A DNA stretch of 64,000 bases from Acinetobacter sp. XH1741 (GCF_041021895.1 NZ_CP157428.1:2232001-2296000); one strand, 5' to 3'. Counted from the stretch's first letter, positions 46,547 through 56,791 are shown. Notes: generated by a model from the sequence alone, not told the origin. Numbers and translations: made by a program.

Positions 46547-47267
46547 ATATCGGCTACGAATTTATTTGGTTCGACATGGGCACGTTTCATATTTTGATGC
46601 AGATAAGAACCCGATTAATCCTAAGTTTGCGCAGTTATCCGAACGAGGAATAGAGCAAATACAACAGCTTGCTCATCAACTACAAGATGTTAGTTTTGAA
46701 AAAATTTACTCATCTACCATGCCTCGTTCCATACAGACCGCAGAGATTTTGAATAGCTATCAAAACGAGCCTAAAGACATTCAGTCATTTGATGACATTC
46801 GGGAAATTAAAGCGGGGCGTTTAAGAGAAATTTCGTTGGATCGCGCTGAGCTTGAAATCAAAAAGGCCTATCAGTTCCATAAAAATAACCTTGAATTATT
46901 TGTACAAGGCGAAAGTTGGTCGCTCTTTATTACTCGTGTACTGACATGGTTTGAAAACATGATTTTAACAGCAGAAAAAGACCAAAATATCCTGATTTCT
47001 TCACACGATATTGTAAATCGAATACTCATTAATTGGGTATATGGACATGACTTCAAAGATGTTTATTCGCAGGAACAAGATTATGGCTGCTTAAATATTC
47101 TTGATCTAACGATTGAAAATCAAAAGGTAATAAGCAAACGAATCAAGCTTCAAAATTTCACGCCGTACAATCTGATTAAAAATGAGCTATTTAATAGCGC
47201 TATGGATGATGTGTATGAAACTTATATCGCGACGCAAGGTTTTAAATTAAAGGAGCTCAGCTCATGA
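46539..47267 (+). CDS. histidine phosphatase family protein inside lva operon
   Basis: 242 residues, RHG motif in IYLVRHGHVSYF and the later SSTMPRSIQTAEIL and SSHDIVNRILI blocks. It overlaps both neighbours by a few bases, so it is a true operon member. The described P. putida lva operon has no such gene. A paralog lies in acyl-CoA module 1 (7659-8357), so it may clear stalled phospho-acids or phospho-acyl-CoA (inference). Confidence 0.83.
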   Translation: MDKYRLRIYLVRHGHVSYFDADKNPINPKFAQLSERGIEQIQQLAHQLQDVSFEKIYSSTMPRSIQTAEILNSYQNEPKDIQSFDDIREIKAGRLREISLDRAELEIKKAYQFHKNNLELFVQGESWSLFITRVLTWFENMILTAEKDQNILISSHDIVNRILINWVYGHDFKDVYSQEQDYGCLNILDLTIENQKVISKRIKLQNFTPYNLIKNELFNSAMDDVYETYIATQGFKLKELSS

Positions 47268-48424
47268 TCACATTATCTAGTGAATTATTAGAACTACAGC
47301 AGAAAGTTAGAGAATTTATTCAACAAGAGGTGATTCCATTAGAAAGTGATCCTCGTCAAGATAGCCATGGCCCTAGTGAAGCTTTACGCCAAGAATTGGT
47401 GAGTCGCGCGCGTCGTCGGGGACTGCTCACTCCCCATGCAACTCAAGAAATGGGAGGGCTTGGATGGTCGCATCTGCAAAAGGCTGTAGCTTTCGAAGAA
47501 GCAGGATATTCTGCTTTAGGTCCAATCGCTTTAAATATTCATGCGCCAGATGAAGGAAATATTCATCTATTAGATGCTGTCGCAAACGATGCACAAAAAG
47601 AAAGATGGTTAAGAAAACTGGTAGCTGGAGAAATTAGATCTTGCTTTGCCATGACGGAACCGGCGCCGGGAGCTGGCTCGGATCCATCCATGCTTCAAAC
47701 AACAGCAATTGAAGATGGCGATGATTATATTATTAATGGTCGTAAATGGTTAATTACAGGAGCTGATGGAGCGAGCGTTGCAATTATTATGGCAAAAATG
47801 GAAGATGGCTCCGCTTCAATGTTTTTAACCGACACTAATGTTGAAGGTTTTATATTAGAAAAAAATATGAATGCTATGGACTCATGCTTTTCAGGGGGAC
47901 ACGGCATTTTACGCTTTGAGAACTTACGTATACCTAAAGAAAATGTTTTGGGTGAAATTGGTAAAGGCTTTAAATATGCTCAAGTTCGCCTTGCACCAGC
48001 ACGTTTAACACATTGCATGAGATGGCTGGGACAAGCTAGGAGAGCACATGATATTGCTACTCAATATGCGCGAGAACGGCAATCTTTTGGTAAGAGATTA
48101 GGCGACCATCAAGGTGTGGGTTTTATGCTTGCCGACAATGAAATGGATATCTTAACGACTCGATTAGCCGTTCATTATTGTGCGCAGGTTTTAGATTTGG
48201 GTGAGAAAGGAAATTATGAGTCAAGCTTGGTTAAAGTGATTAGCTCTGAAGGTATCTGGCGTGTGGTGGATCGGTCAGTTCAGATTTTAGGTGGTCAGGC
48301 CATGACGGATGAATCAATAGTCTGCAAGATTTTTAAAGATGCACGTGGTTTTAGAATTTATGATGGTGCAAATGAAGTTCACCGCATGAGCATTGCTAAA
48401 AAACTATTAGGGAAGCAGGCATAA
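47264..48424 (+). CDS. lvaC: LvaC-like acyl-CoA dehydrogenase
   Basis: 386 residues, acyl-CoA dehydrogenase fold: CFAMTEPAPGAGSDPSML, RKWLITGADGAS, LGGQAMTDESIVCKIFKDARGFRIYDGANEVHRMSIAKKLL. In P. putida, LvaC converts 4-phosphovaleryl-CoA to an enoyl-CoA and then 3-hydroxyvaleryl-CoA, rather than acting as a classical dehydrogenase. Its ATG overlaps the phosphatase stop. Confidence 0.85.
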   Translation: MITLSSELLELQQKVREFIQQEVIPLESDPRQDSHGPSEALRQELVSRARRRGLLTPHATQEMGGLGWSHLQKAVAFEEAGYSALGPIALNIHAPDEGNIHLLDAVANDAQKERWLRKLVAGEIRSCFAMTEPAPGAGSDPSMLQTTAIEDGDDYIINGRKWLITGADGASVAIIMAKMEDGSASMFLTDTNVEGFILEKNMNAMDSCFSGGHGILRFENLRIPKENVLGEIGKGFKYAQVRLAPARLTHCMRWLGQARRAHDIATQYARERQSFGKRLGDHQGVGFMLADNEMDILTTRLAVHYCAQVLDLGEKGNYESSLVKVISSEGIWRVVDRSVQILGGQAMTDESIVCKIFKDARGFRIYDGANEVHRMSIAKKLLGKQA

Positions 48425-48442
48425 TAAAACAGGGATAAGAGA

Positions 48443-49210
48443 ATGAATATTTTTGATGTAAAAGATAAATATATTTTAATTACGGGTGCTTCAAGTGGTC
48501 TAGGGCATCACATAGCTGAATTATTTGCAAAAGAAGGTGCCAATATCGTTATTTGTGCTAGACGGTTAGAGCGATTGAAAGAATTAGAATCGCATATAAA
48601 AAATGAATTTGGCGTACAAGTTTATACCTTTGCATTAGACGTAAATGATCGTTCCGCTGTGAAAGATATGCTTAGTTCTTTAGAAACTGAAGGAGTCACA
48701 GTAGATGTGTTAATTAATAATGCTGGGGTGAGTGATACAAAGCGTTTCTTAGACTATAACGATGAAGATTGGGATAAGATTGTAGATACTAACCTTAAAG
48801 CCCCTTGGCAATGTGCACAAGAAGTTGTGCAGCATATGATTAAGGCTGATCGTAAAGGATCGATCATCAACATTACGTCAATTCTGTCTCAGTCTACCAA
48901 CCTTGGTGTTAGCCCATACTGTGCATCGAAGGCTGGATTACGCCATTTAACAGAAGTTATGGCAGTAGAACTGGCTAGATTTGGTATAAATGTAAATGCT
49001 ATCGCGCCAGGCTATATGATTACTGAAATTAATGAAGAATATTTAACTGGCGAATCTGGACAACAGCTTTTAAAGAAAATTCCAACAAGGAAGTTTGTAG
49101 AATTTGATGACTTAAATGGACCTTTACTGTTACTTGCTTCGCAAGCAGGTCAGGGCATAACAGGTATCGAAATTAAAGTCGATGGCGGTCATAGCGCTGC
49201 GCCTATATAA
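48443..49210 (+). CDS. lvaD: LvaD-like short-chain reductase
   Basis: 255 residues: TGASSGLGHHIAELF, NNAGVSDTKRF, catalytic Y159-x3-K163 (YCASK), APGYMITEIN. In the P. putida pathway LvaD reduces levulinyl-CoA to 4-hydroxyvaleryl-CoA. It lies 18 bp after lvaC and 23 bp before lvaR. Confidence 0.85.
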   Translation: MNIFDVKDKYILITGASSGLGHHIAELFAKEGANIVICARRLERLKELESHIKNEFGVQVYTFALDVNDRSAVKDMLSSLETEGVTVDVLINNAGVSDTKRFLDYNDEDWDKIVDTNLKAPWQCAQEVVQHMIKADRKGSIINITSILSQSTNLGVSPYCASKAGLRHLTEVMAVELARFGINVNAIAPGYMITEINEEYLTGESGQQLLKKIPTRKFVEFDDLNGPLLLLASQAGQGITGIEIKVDGGHSAAPI

Positions 49211-49233
49211 AACGTTTTTTAATGGAGTAAAAA

Positions 49234-51117
49234 ATGCTTAATCGAAAACCAATTAATATTTTGGTCACCTATATTAAAAAACCTAATATTAATGGTTTTC
49301 GATCTTTGGTTGAGCAGGCGATTAGTGAAGTAGAGTCGAACGAAATCGATTTGGTGGAATGCCATATTTCCGATGTCCAAGATGTTGCTCAAAGCTTAGT
49401 GGAAAATGGCTGTCAGGTTCTTCTATGTACTGGAGCAACCGCAAGTTTTCTACAAAAGAAATTAAACATTGATATACAGGTTATTCGAACTGGTACTTTT
49501 GATGTCATTCAGGCCATATCAAACTTAAAACAATATAAGCGCATTGCTTTGGTGGGTAATACATCTACAGTTGACCTTGAGAACTACTCAGATATTTTTG
49601 CTTTAGATATACAACAGTTTAACTATGACTCATATTTAGATGCTAAAAAAACAATTCATTTAATTAAAAATCAAGGTCTTGATGCGATTATTGGTTCACC
49701 TGTTGCAGTAGAGTTAGCTCTGAATGAAAACCTAGTCGGGCATTTGGCGATTAGTGTGCCGTCTTTAAAAGACCTGCTGCAAAATGCCTTACGTACGCTT
49801 GAAAAAATTCGCAGAGAACAATATTCAACCTTACGTTTAACCGAGATCTTTAATCACTTAAATGAAGGCATTTGTTTTATTACAAAGCAAAAAAAGATTT
49901 CTTTAATTAATAATTCAATGAGTTCGTTACTTGAAAAAGACTCTTCAGATGTTTTAAACAAATCAGCATTAGAAATTTTTGAAGGTTTAAACTTTGATAT
50001 AGACAAAGAAAACAGTCATCAACTCGTTCAATTTAAAAATTTAAAACTTGCTGTATATATTTCCAAACTAAAAAATGACTACATAGATGGTTATATCTTA
50101 AGAGTGCAGGAACTAAACGCATTAGAGCAGTCTAATAGTCAGTTTAGAAAGGTTTCATCAAAGAACTTCAATACAAGATATACCTTTGATCAGATTTTGA
50201 CGCAAAACGCAAACTTCCAACAAATCATCAAGTTATCCAAAGCATATGCAAAAACCGATAGTACCATTCTCATTACGGGTGAAAGTGGTACGGGTAAAGA
50301 AGTTTTAGCACAAAGTATTCATAATCATAGCAGTCGTTATAAAGCACCATTTGTTGCAATCAACTGTGCATCTTTTCCGGAAAGCTTGTTAGAAAGCGAA
50401 TTATTTGGTTATGAAGAAGGTGCTTTTACTGGAGCGAAAAAAAATGGGCGTATTGGTCTCATTGAAGCGGCTCATACAGGTACGCTTTTTTTAGATGAAA
50501 TTGGTGATATGCCATTACATCTACAAACTAGATTTTTACGAGTCTTACAAGAAAGACAAATTAACCGCTTAGGCTCAGTGGTGAGTCATCATTTAGATAT
50601 ACGTGTGATTGCTGCAACTCATGCGAACTTAGAAGAGTTAGTACGAAATGGAACCTTTCGGGCAGATCTCTACTATCGTTTAAATATTTTAAGAGTGTAT
50701 ACGCCGTCTTTAAAAGAGCGAAAAGAAGATATCTTGTATTTAGCAAATTCCTTTCTAGAGAAATATAGAAAAACACTGGATGATTTGCCGAATATTTTAC
50801 AGAAGGCTTTTTTACACTATTCTTGGCCTGGCAATATCCGCGAACTTGAAAATATTATTGAAAGAATCAATGTTCTGTTACAGCTTGATCATGAAATTTT
50901 AACTCCAGAATTTTTAAAGCAACAATTACCCGAGCTATTTCAATCTCAAAGTCACCATACGGCGCAACCTTTATTAAAAGAGGTAAAGGTTAATCAAGAA
51001 TTGAATCTAATTGAGCAAACGCTTGCAGAAGTAGATGGCGATTTAGACCTTGCTGCACAAAAGCTTGGGATTAGTCGAACGACCTTATGGCGTAGAATGA
51101 AACTCATAAATCATTAA
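49234..51117 (+). CDS. lvaR: sigma-54-dependent activator, LvaR-like
   Basis: 627 residues in the order PrpR-type N-terminal sensor (~10-190), PAS-like segment (~205-295), AAA+ domain with Walker A GESGTGKE (349-356) and the sigma-54 contact loop GAFTGA (396-401), then a Fis-type helix-turn-helix ([16 protein letters not shown]) at the very end. Two sigma-54 promoters with a shared TTTCAAA-like palindrome flank the operon, so the regulator probably controls both and its own gene. In P. putida, lvaR lies outside the operon; here it sits in the middle. Confidence 0.88.
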   Translation: MLNRKPINILVTYIKKPNINGFRSLVEQAISEVESNEIDLVECHISDVQDVAQSLVENGCQVLLCTGATASFLQKKLNIDIQVIRTGTFDVIQAISNLKQYKRIALVGNTSTVDLENYSDIFALDIQQFNYDSYLDAKKTIHLIKNQGLDAIIGSPVAVELALNENLVGHLAISVPSLKDLLQNALRTLEKIRREQYSTLRLTEIFNHLNEGICFITKQKKISLINNSMSSLLEKDSSDVLNKSALEIFEGLNFDIDKENSHQLVQFKNLKLAVYISKLKNDYIDGYILRVQELNALEQSNSQFRKVSSKNFNTRYTFDQILTQNANFQQIIKLSKAYAKTDSTILITGESGTGKEVLAQSIHNHSSRYKAPFVAINCASFPESLLESELFGYEEGAFTGAKKNGRIGLIEAAHTGTLFLDEIGDMPLHLQTRFLRVLQERQINRLGSVVSHHLDIRVIAATHANLEELVRNGTFRADLYYRLNILRVYTPSLKERKEDILYLANSFLEKYRKTLDDLPNILQKAFLHYSWPGNIRELENIIERINVLLQLDHEILTPEFLKQQLPELFQSQSHHTAQPLLKEVKVNQELNLIEQTLAEVDGDLDLAAQKLGISRTTLWRRMKLINH

Positions 51118-51131
51118 TTTCAAAATTGAAA
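51118..51131. promoter_or_regulatory. second probable LvaR enhancer site
   Basis: Palindrome TTTCAAAATTGAAA immediately after the lvaR stop, about 65-75 bp upstream of the -24/-12 element at 51193. It matches the arms of the site at 45096-45127. Confidence 0.7.
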
Positions 51132-51192
51132 TTTTTTCAAAAAAGAAAAATAGAAAAATTGAGTAAGTTGTTGAAAATAATAATAAAATAAT

Positions 51193-51209
51193 TTGGCATC
51201 ATAGTTGCA
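51193..51209 (+). promoter_or_regulatory. sigma-54 promoter of lvaEFG
   Basis: TTGGCAT-CATAG-TTGCA, an almost perfect -24/-12 element, ~53 bp before the lvaE ATG. Confidence 0.9.
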
Positions 51210-51261
51210 TTGACTCATATAAGCATCTGAATCAGTTGCTAAATTGTGTGAGGAAATAAGA

Positions 51262-52896
51262 ATGACGAATGGATTAATGATGCATTGTAATTTAAACATT
51301 ACTTCAATAATGCAGCATGCTTTGACAGTTTACGCAGATCAAGAAATTGTGACTTTGAAAGCAGATGGGATAAGTAAACACCGATATACATATAAAGATG
51401 CTTTCGAACGTGTAGCTCAGTTTGCTAATGCGCTAGACCGATTAAATATAAGTTCTGATGCTAAAGTCGGAACCATGGCATGGAACTCATATCAGCATTT
51501 TGAATTGCATTATGCCATTCCATGTACAGGAAGAATTTACCATACAATTAACCCTAAATTGGCACCTGAACAACTCATTCAAATTATCAATTCTGCTCAA
51601 GATGAAGTGCTCATTATTGAACCTGATTGTTTAGCATTAGTTGATTCTATGTATGACAATATAAAGCAAGTCATTAAACATTTTATTGTGCTTGGTGATC
51701 CGAATAAAAATCTAAAAGCACAATTTGATTTTATTTTTTATGAAGAACTCATTGCTCCAGAGCAGTCTTATTATGATTGGCCAGATATTCCTGAAGAACG
51801 TGCAAGTGGTCTTTGCTATACCTCGGGGACAACGGGTGATCCTAAAGGTGTTCTTTACTCCCATCGTAGTACCGTATTGCATGCATTAATGCTCGCTATG
51901 CCCAATGCGATTGGCTTGACACATGCTAGCTGTATTATGCCTTTGGTTCCTCTTTATCATATTAGTGCATGGGGAATGCCATTTAACGCCGTTTTATCGG
52001 GGGCAAAAATTGTTTGGCCTCATTCATTTGCGGGTCAAACCGAGAAAATTTTTAATTTGATCCAATCAGAGCACGTCGATATTTCTATGGCTGTTCCGAC
52101 CATCTGGAATTCTTTTAAAAATTATCTTGAAGAACACCATATTTCGTCAGTCAGTTTAAAACGGGCGATATCTGGTGGTTCAGCGGCGCCATATTCGCTT
52201 ATTGAGTCTTTGAGCCATTATGGAATTTCTGTTGAAAATGCTTGGGGAATGACTGAAACAAGTTCAATGGCAGTCTGTAATCGAGTAGATCAAATCAAAA
52301 ATAATATCGAAACCCAATCAATTAAATGCGGCAAACCTATCTTTGGTATTCAAATGAGATTGCGTGATGAGAATCATCAATTGCTTCCTCACGATGGGAT
52401 GCATGAAGGCATTTTAGAAGTACGTGGTCATACAATTGCCAAACAATATATCAATCAAACCAAAGCAGTAGAAGAAGAGGACAAATGGTTCGATACAGGA
52501 GATATCGCGTGCATAGATGAATATGGATATATGCATATTACAGACCGTGCTAAAGATATGATTAAGTCAGGAGGAGAATGGGTCAGTAGTGTTGAAGTTG
52601 AAAATGCCGCGATGGGATATGAAAAAGTTGCAGAAGCCGCTGTTATTGCTGCCAATCATCCCAAATGGGGAGAACGCCCACTTTTAATATTGGTGCCGAA
52701 GTCTCCACAAGAAAAAATTGAACATTCAGAAATTGTCGTTTTTCTATCATCCAAATTACATAAATGGGCCATTCCGTCAGCAACCATATTGGTTGAAGAA
52801 ATACCGCATACGCCTACTGGAAAAATCAGTAAAAAAATATTGAGAGAACGTTATCACGACTATTTTATCAATAGTGCTTTTGCTGAATGTAAATAA
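51262..52896 (+). CDS. lvaE: LvaE-like acyl-CoA synthetase
   Basis: 544 residues of the AMP-forming ligase family. The P-loop [12 protein letters not shown] begins at residue 186, with [11 protein letters not shown], the adenylate motif [15 protein letters not shown], and C-terminal [15 protein letters not shown] and PTGKISKK (catalytic lysine). LvaE activates levulinate or 4-hydroxyvalerate with CoA. ATG 51262 is chosen for GAGGAAAT upstream; the frame extends six codons to a GTG. Confidence 0.85.
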   Translation: MTNGLMMHCNLNITSIMQHALTVYADQEIVTLKADGISKHRYTYKDAFERVAQFANALDRLNISSDAKVGTMAWNSYQHFELHYAIPCTGRIYHTINPKLAPEQLIQIINSAQDEVLIIEPDCLALVDSMYDNIKQVIKHFIVLGDPNKNLKAQFDFIFYEELIAPEQSYYDWPDIPEERASGLCYTSGTTGDPKGVLYSHRSTVLHALMLAMPNAIGLTHASCIMPLVPLYHISAWGMPFNAVLSGAKIVWPHSFAGQTEKIFNLIQSEHVDISMAVPTIWNSFKNYLEEHHISSVSLKRAISGGSAAPYSLIESLSHYGISVENAWGMTETSSMAVCNRVDQIKNNIETQSIKCGKPIFGIQMRLRDENHQLLPHDGMHEGILEVRGHTIAKQYINQTKAVEEEDKWFDTGDIACIDEYGYMHITDRAKDMIKSGGEWVSSVEVENAAMGYEKVAEAAVIAANHPKWGERPLLILVPKSPQEKIEHSEIVVFLSSKLHKWAIPSATILVEEIPHTPTGKISKKILRERYHDYFINSAFAECK

Positions 52897-52923
52897 TGAT
52901 CTACATAAAAAAGGATTTTTTAT

Positions 52924-53235
52924 ATGAACTACTCTCAGGAAGCAAACATTGTCTTAGATACTAAATTTAAAAAAATGGTGAAGCGAAGAAACCGATTCGC
53001 TGTTTTTTTAAGTTTAATAGTACTTAGCATTTATTTTATTTTTATAGGAACAGCCACATTTCGACCTGAGTTGCTGGCAATGCCATTAGAAGCAAGCAAG
53101 ATCACAATTGGTTTGCCTATCGCTGCAATTGTTATTGTATCAAGCTGGGTCATAACGGGCTTATATATATTTATTACAAATCAATATTTTGACAAACAAA
53201 AAGAAAAATTAAGAAAGGAATACCATTATGAATAA
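52924..53235 (+). CDS. lvaF: DUF485 membrane protein, LvaF/YjcH-like
   Basis: 103 residues with two membrane helices (~25-45 and ~62-82) and a charged C-terminus. DUF485 proteins always pair with an acetate-permease-type symporter, which overlaps its end here by 8 bp. AAAGGA ribosome site. Confidence 0.83.
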   Translation: MNYSQEANIVLDTKFKKMVKRRNRFAVFLSLIVLSIYFIFIGTATFRPELLAMPLEASKITIGLPIAAIVIVSSWVITGLYIFITNQYFDKQKEKLRKEYHYE

Positions 53236-54880
53236 ATATATTACTTTTACTCTTCTGACTTTACTCAGTCCTGCTGTTTGGGCTGCCCAAAGTGAGCCAA
53301 GAAATTGGACCGCAATTATCATGTTTGCGTGTGTAGTCGGCCTTTCATTATTTATTACTTTTAAAGCTGCAAAGAAAACAGTATCGAAAGAAGACTTTTA
53401 TACAGCAGGCAATGCCATTTCAGCAAAGCAAAATGGTTTGGCGATTGCTGGGGACTATATGTCGGCATCAACCTTACTTGGTATTTCAAGTATGGTTTTC
53501 TTCAAAGGTTATGATGGTTTTATCTATGTAACGGGCTTTTTTGTTTGCTGGCCGATTTTAACTTTCTTAATGGCTGAAAGACTAAGAAACCTTGGTAAAT
53601 ATACTTTTGCGGATATTGTTTCGTATCGCTTAGATCCGCAGCGAACCCGTATTTTGGCAACGTGTGGTTCACTTATTGTTGTGTGTTGCTATTTAATTTT
53701 GCAAATGGTGGGCGCAGGTCAGCTCATTAAATTATTGTTTGGTCTAGATTATAAAATTGCCGTCATGCTAGTCGGTTGTTTAATGTTGGTGTATGTCATT
53801 TTTGGAGGAATGCTTGCAACCACATGGATACAAATAGTTAAAGCTATTCTTTTGCTCTTTGGTGGAACAGTTCTAGTCTTTCTCGCATTTAAAGCATTTG
53901 GTTTTAGTTTAAATAATATGGCTGAGGCCGCCGTAAATGCACATAAATTAGGACAAAAGGTCCTAGAACCGGGTCCAATGTTATCCAATCCGATTAATAC
54001 ACTCTCTATGTCTATTGGATTGATCTTTGGTTTAGCAGGTTTACCACATATCCTTATGCGTTTTTTTACGGTTCCAAATGCTGCTGAAGCACGCCGTTCA
54101 GTCTTTTATGCTTCTGGTTATATTGGTTACTTCTTTATTGTGGTTTGTATTTTAGGTTTAGCTTCAATCGCCATAGTTGGCACTAATCCTCAATATTTTG
54201 TAGATGGACAACTCGGTGGAGATTTAATTGGCGGCAGTAACATGGTTGCCATGCACCTAGCAAAAGCTCTTGGTGGAAATTTGTTGCTCGGTTTCTTATC
54301 TGCTGTAGCGTTTGCAACAATTTTAGCTGTAGTGGCTGGCTTAGCTCTGGCGGGAGCTTCTGCGATTTCCCATGATTTATTTCAAAAAGTGATTAAAAAA
54401 GGCAAGGCAACTGAAAAGCAGGAAATGGTTGTATCTCGACTTTCAGTGGTGATTCTAGGTGTGATTGCCATTGCATGTGGAATCTTATTTGAAAAAATGA
54501 ACATCGCTTTCTTAATGGGGCTTACTTTCGGTATTGCTGCTTCCGCTAACTTTCCTGTGCTTATTCTTTCTATGTATTGGAAAGATTTAACCACCCGCGG
54601 CGCCATATTTGGTGGGTTTGTCGGAATCATTTCGGCAATTACTTTTGTGGTTTTATCACCGACAGTTTGGGTTGGTGTACTAGGCCATGAAAAAGCAATC
54701 TTCCCATTTGATAACCCAGCTTTATTTTCTATGCCACTCGCATTTTTGGTGAGTATCGTTGTTTCTTTGACTGATAAAAGTAAAAGAGCCGAATTAGACA
54801 GACAGGGCTTTGAGTTACAGGTGGTACGTTCAGAGCTTGGTGCTCAACAAGGTTCATTTGAAAAAATGCCTTTGCATTAA
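53228..54880 (+). CDS. lvaG: cation/organic-acid symporter, LvaG/ActP-like
   Basis: 550 residues of the solute:sodium symporter family. A signal-like N-terminus (SPAVWAAQ) is followed by ~13 helices, with YTAGNAISAKQNGLAIAGDYMSASTLLG, the ActP signature region. In this operon the cargo is probably levulinate or a related short acid rather than acetate. Confidence 0.85.
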   Translation: MNKYITFTLLTLLSPAVWAAQSEPRNWTAIIMFACVVGLSLFITFKAAKKTVSKEDFYTAGNAISAKQNGLAIAGDYMSASTLLGISSMVFFKGYDGFIYVTGFFVCWPILTFLMAERLRNLGKYTFADIVSYRLDPQRTRILATCGSLIVVCCYLILQMVGAGQLIKLLFGLDYKIAVMLVGCLMLVYVIFGGMLATTWIQIVKAILLLFGGTVLVFLAFKAFGFSLNNMAEAAVNAHKLGQKVLEPGPMLSNPINTLSMSIGLIFGLAGLPHILMRFFTVPNAAEARRSVFYASGYIGYFFIVVCILGLASIAIVGTNPQYFVDGQLGGDLIGGSNMVAMHLAKALGGNLLLGFLSAVAFATILAVVAGLALAGASAISHDLFQKVIKKGKATEKQEMVVSRLSVVILGVIAIACGILFEKMNIAFLMGLTFGIAASANFPVLILSMYWKDLTTRGAIFGGFVGIISAITFVVLSPTVWVGVLGHEKAIFPFDNPALFSMPLAFLVSIVVSLTDKSKRAELDRQGFELQVVRSELGAQQGSFEKMPLH

Positions 54881-54903
54881 GTTTGTTCAAGAACCCAAAA
54901 AGT

Positions 54904-54940
54904 AAGAAAGCATGATTTTTAATCATGTTTTCTTTATTAG
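54904..54940. terminator. terminator of lvaEFG
   Basis: 14-bp stem with one G-U pair (arms 54904-54917, 54921-54934) and a T-rich tail, between convergent genes. Confidence 0.8.
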
Positions 54941-54969
54941 ACTTACGTTACTAGTACTTTCTTAAAGCA

Positions 54970-55980
54970 TTATTTCAAATGCTTTTGAAGTTCAGATCCA
55001 GCTTGTGATAATGCAGTTTTTACAGATGGTTCGTTGCTTAACGGATTTAACAGGCCATAGTCATGAATCAAACCGTTATAACGAGTTACAGTCACGGGAA
55101 CACCAGCTTTATCTAAGTTACGGCCAAAAGCTTCACCTTCATCACGTAATACATCTAATTCAGCTGTTTGAATTAATGTAGGTGGGAAGTCTTTTAGCTG
55201 TTCGCTTGTAGCACGAAGTGGTGATGCCAAAATATTGTTGCGATCATTGGCATTGGTTGTGTAGTTGTCCCAGAACCATTTCATCATGTTCTTAGTCAGG
55301 AAGTATCCTTTTTCGTACTGGTTGTAAGAAGCATCGTCGAAACCAGCATTGGTAACCGGCCATAACATTACGTTGTAACGCACTTTTGGACCACCAGATT
55401 GTTTAATCTGAAGGGCAACAGCAGCAACCATGTTGCCACCAACGCTATTACCTACTAAAGCTAAACGGCTACCATCAACACCAATTTCTTTACCATGTTT
55501 AGCGACCCATTTGGTTGCTTCATATGACTGATTAATTGCTACAGGGAAGTGAGCTTCTGGAGAAGGCGTATAGTTAACGTATACAGCCGCCGCACCAGAC
55601 TCACGAACTAAATCACGAATTAAGCGTTCATGAGTAGCAAAGTCGCCCAACACCCAACCGCCACCATGGAAGAACATAAATACAGGAAGAACGCCTTTAG
55701 CATTTTCTGGTTTAACAATTTTTAGTTGAATGCTTTGACCATTTATTTGAATAGTTTTCTCTGAAACTTGCGCTGGTGGAAGTTTCGCTCCCTTTTGTGC
55801 GCCGATTAAAACTTGACGAGCTTCATTTGGAGTCATCAACTCCATTGGTTTGCCGTTACCCGAATTGAGTACGTTTAAGAATGCTTGTACACCCGCAGTC
55901 GGAGCAGGAGTATTGATAGCTTCAGCTGAAACAGCTGTAGTGAAAAGAGCAGATGTTAATAAAGCTGTTGCGATTTTCAT
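54970..55980 (-). CDS. exported alpha/beta hydrolase (HSL-type esterase)
   Basis: 336 residues, signal peptide ending SALFTTAVSA. Hormone-sensitive-lipase landmarks: HGGGWVLGD oxyanion site, nucleophile in VGNSVGGNM, acid in ELDVLRDEG, His in GLIHDYG. It probably hydrolyses short-chain esters in the periplasm. It is divergent from the OhrR-type gene, with a palindrome-rich promoter between. Confidence 0.87.
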   Translation of the reverse strand: MKIATALLTSALFTTAVSAEAINTPAPTAGVQAFLNVLNSGNGKPMELMTPNEARQVLIGAQKGAKLPPAQVSEKTIQINGQSIQLKIVKPENAKGVLPVFMFFHGGGWVLGDFATHERLIRDLVRESGAAAVYVNYTPSPEAHFPVAINQSYEATKWVAKHGKEIGVDGSRLALVGNSVGGNMVAAVALQIKQSGGPKVRYNVMLWPVTNAGFDDASYNQYEKGYFLTKNMMKWFWDNYTTNANDRNNILASPLRATSEQLKDFPPTLIQTAELDVLRDEGEAFGRNLDKAGVPVTVTRYNGLIHDYGLLNPLSNEPSVKTALSQAGSELQKHLK

Positions 55981-56080
55981 GATGAAAACTCACTTTAAGT
56001 TAGAAATTTTAAATACAACTTTGAGCCAAGGCTTTGTGTCCAATATGGAGTTGGTTCTATCGAAAGCTCAGTTCGGCATT

Positions 56081-56113
56081 TATCTTGTACATATAATACT
56101 TGCACGCAAGATA
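56081..56113. promoter_or_regulatory. operator region between esterase and OhrR-type gene
   Basis: TATCTTG (56081-56087) and CAAGATA (56107-56113) form an inverted repeat that includes the inner palindrome ACTTGC-AC-GCAAGA. On the minus strand a -35 TTGACC (around 56120) precedes it, so a bound repressor would cover the esterase promoter. Confidence 0.6.
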
Positions 56114-56171
56114 CTTATGGTCAAGAATTATTTATAATTATTTTTAGATAATTTTGAATTTTGGTTTAAAG

Positions 56172-56594
56172 ATGAAAGAAAACAATATATTAGAGGGTCA
56201 ACTCTGTTTTTCACTCTATTCCGTTGCTAATGCACTTACGCGCCAGTATCGTCCATTACTTAAAGATTTCGATTTAACTTATCCTCAGTTCATTGTTCTT
56301 TTAGCTTTGTACGAAGAGGATGACATTTCTCTCAAAGAACTCGGTGAAAAGACGTTATTTGACTCAGGCACTTTAACGCCATTGGTTCAAAAACTTGAAG
56401 CAAAAGAGTTTCTGAAGAGGGTATCAATCAAAGAAGATGAGCGGGTGAAAAAAGTAATATTGACGGATAAAGCTTTAGAGATAAAAGAAAAAGTGATTGA
56501 TCTACCCAATCAGTTGCGATGCTCAATGCATATGAATGACGAGGAGTTGACTATGCTTAGAAGGCTGTCTTTAAAGTTATTGGAAGATTTATAA
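56172..56594 (+). CDS. MarR family regulator, OhrR-type
   Basis: 140 residues. The N-terminal LCFSLYSVANALTRQYRPLL carries the reactive cysteine typical of OhrR peroxide sensors, followed by LTYPQFIVLLALYEEDDISLKELGEKTLFDSGTLTPLVQKLE and EDERVKKVILT. ATG 56172 is preferred to a TTG at 56154. No ohr gene is adjacent; the divergent esterase is the likely target, controlled by organic hydroperoxides (inference). Confidence 0.83.
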   Translation: MKENNILEGQLCFSLYSVANALTRQYRPLLKDFDLTYPQFIVLLALYEEDDISLKELGEKTLFDSGTLTPLVQKLEAKEFLKRVSIKEDERVKKVILTDKALEIKEKVIDLPNQLRCSMHMNDEELTMLRRLSLKLLEDL

Positions 56595-56651
56595 AGTTTT
56601 CTTTAACTAAAAATAATTTTTATCTGCGAATAATTTGAAGCTTTAAACTTT

Positions 56652-56685
56652 AAAAAAGAGGCATTTGAAAGCCTCTTTTTTATAT
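56652..56685 (+). terminator. Rho-independent terminator of OhrR-type gene
   Basis: AAAAAAGAGGC / GCCTCTTTTTT (56652-56662, 56671-56681), 8-nt loop. Confidence 0.92.
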
Positions 56686-56733
56686 AAAAAATTAATGAAT
56701 ACAACTGATTAAATATAGAAGTAATAAAAGGTG

Positions 56734-56764
56734 TTGACATTAAAGTTGGCTTTAACCTTAAAGT
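56734..56764 (+). promoter_or_regulatory. MerR-type promoter, site f
   Basis: TTGACA (56734-56739), 19-bp spacer with ATTAAAG-TTGG-CTTTAAC, TAAAGT (56759-56764), 27 bp before the oxidoreductase ATG. Confidence 0.8.
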
Positions 56765-56791
56765 AAAGCCATACTGAATGAGGTCATTCCA

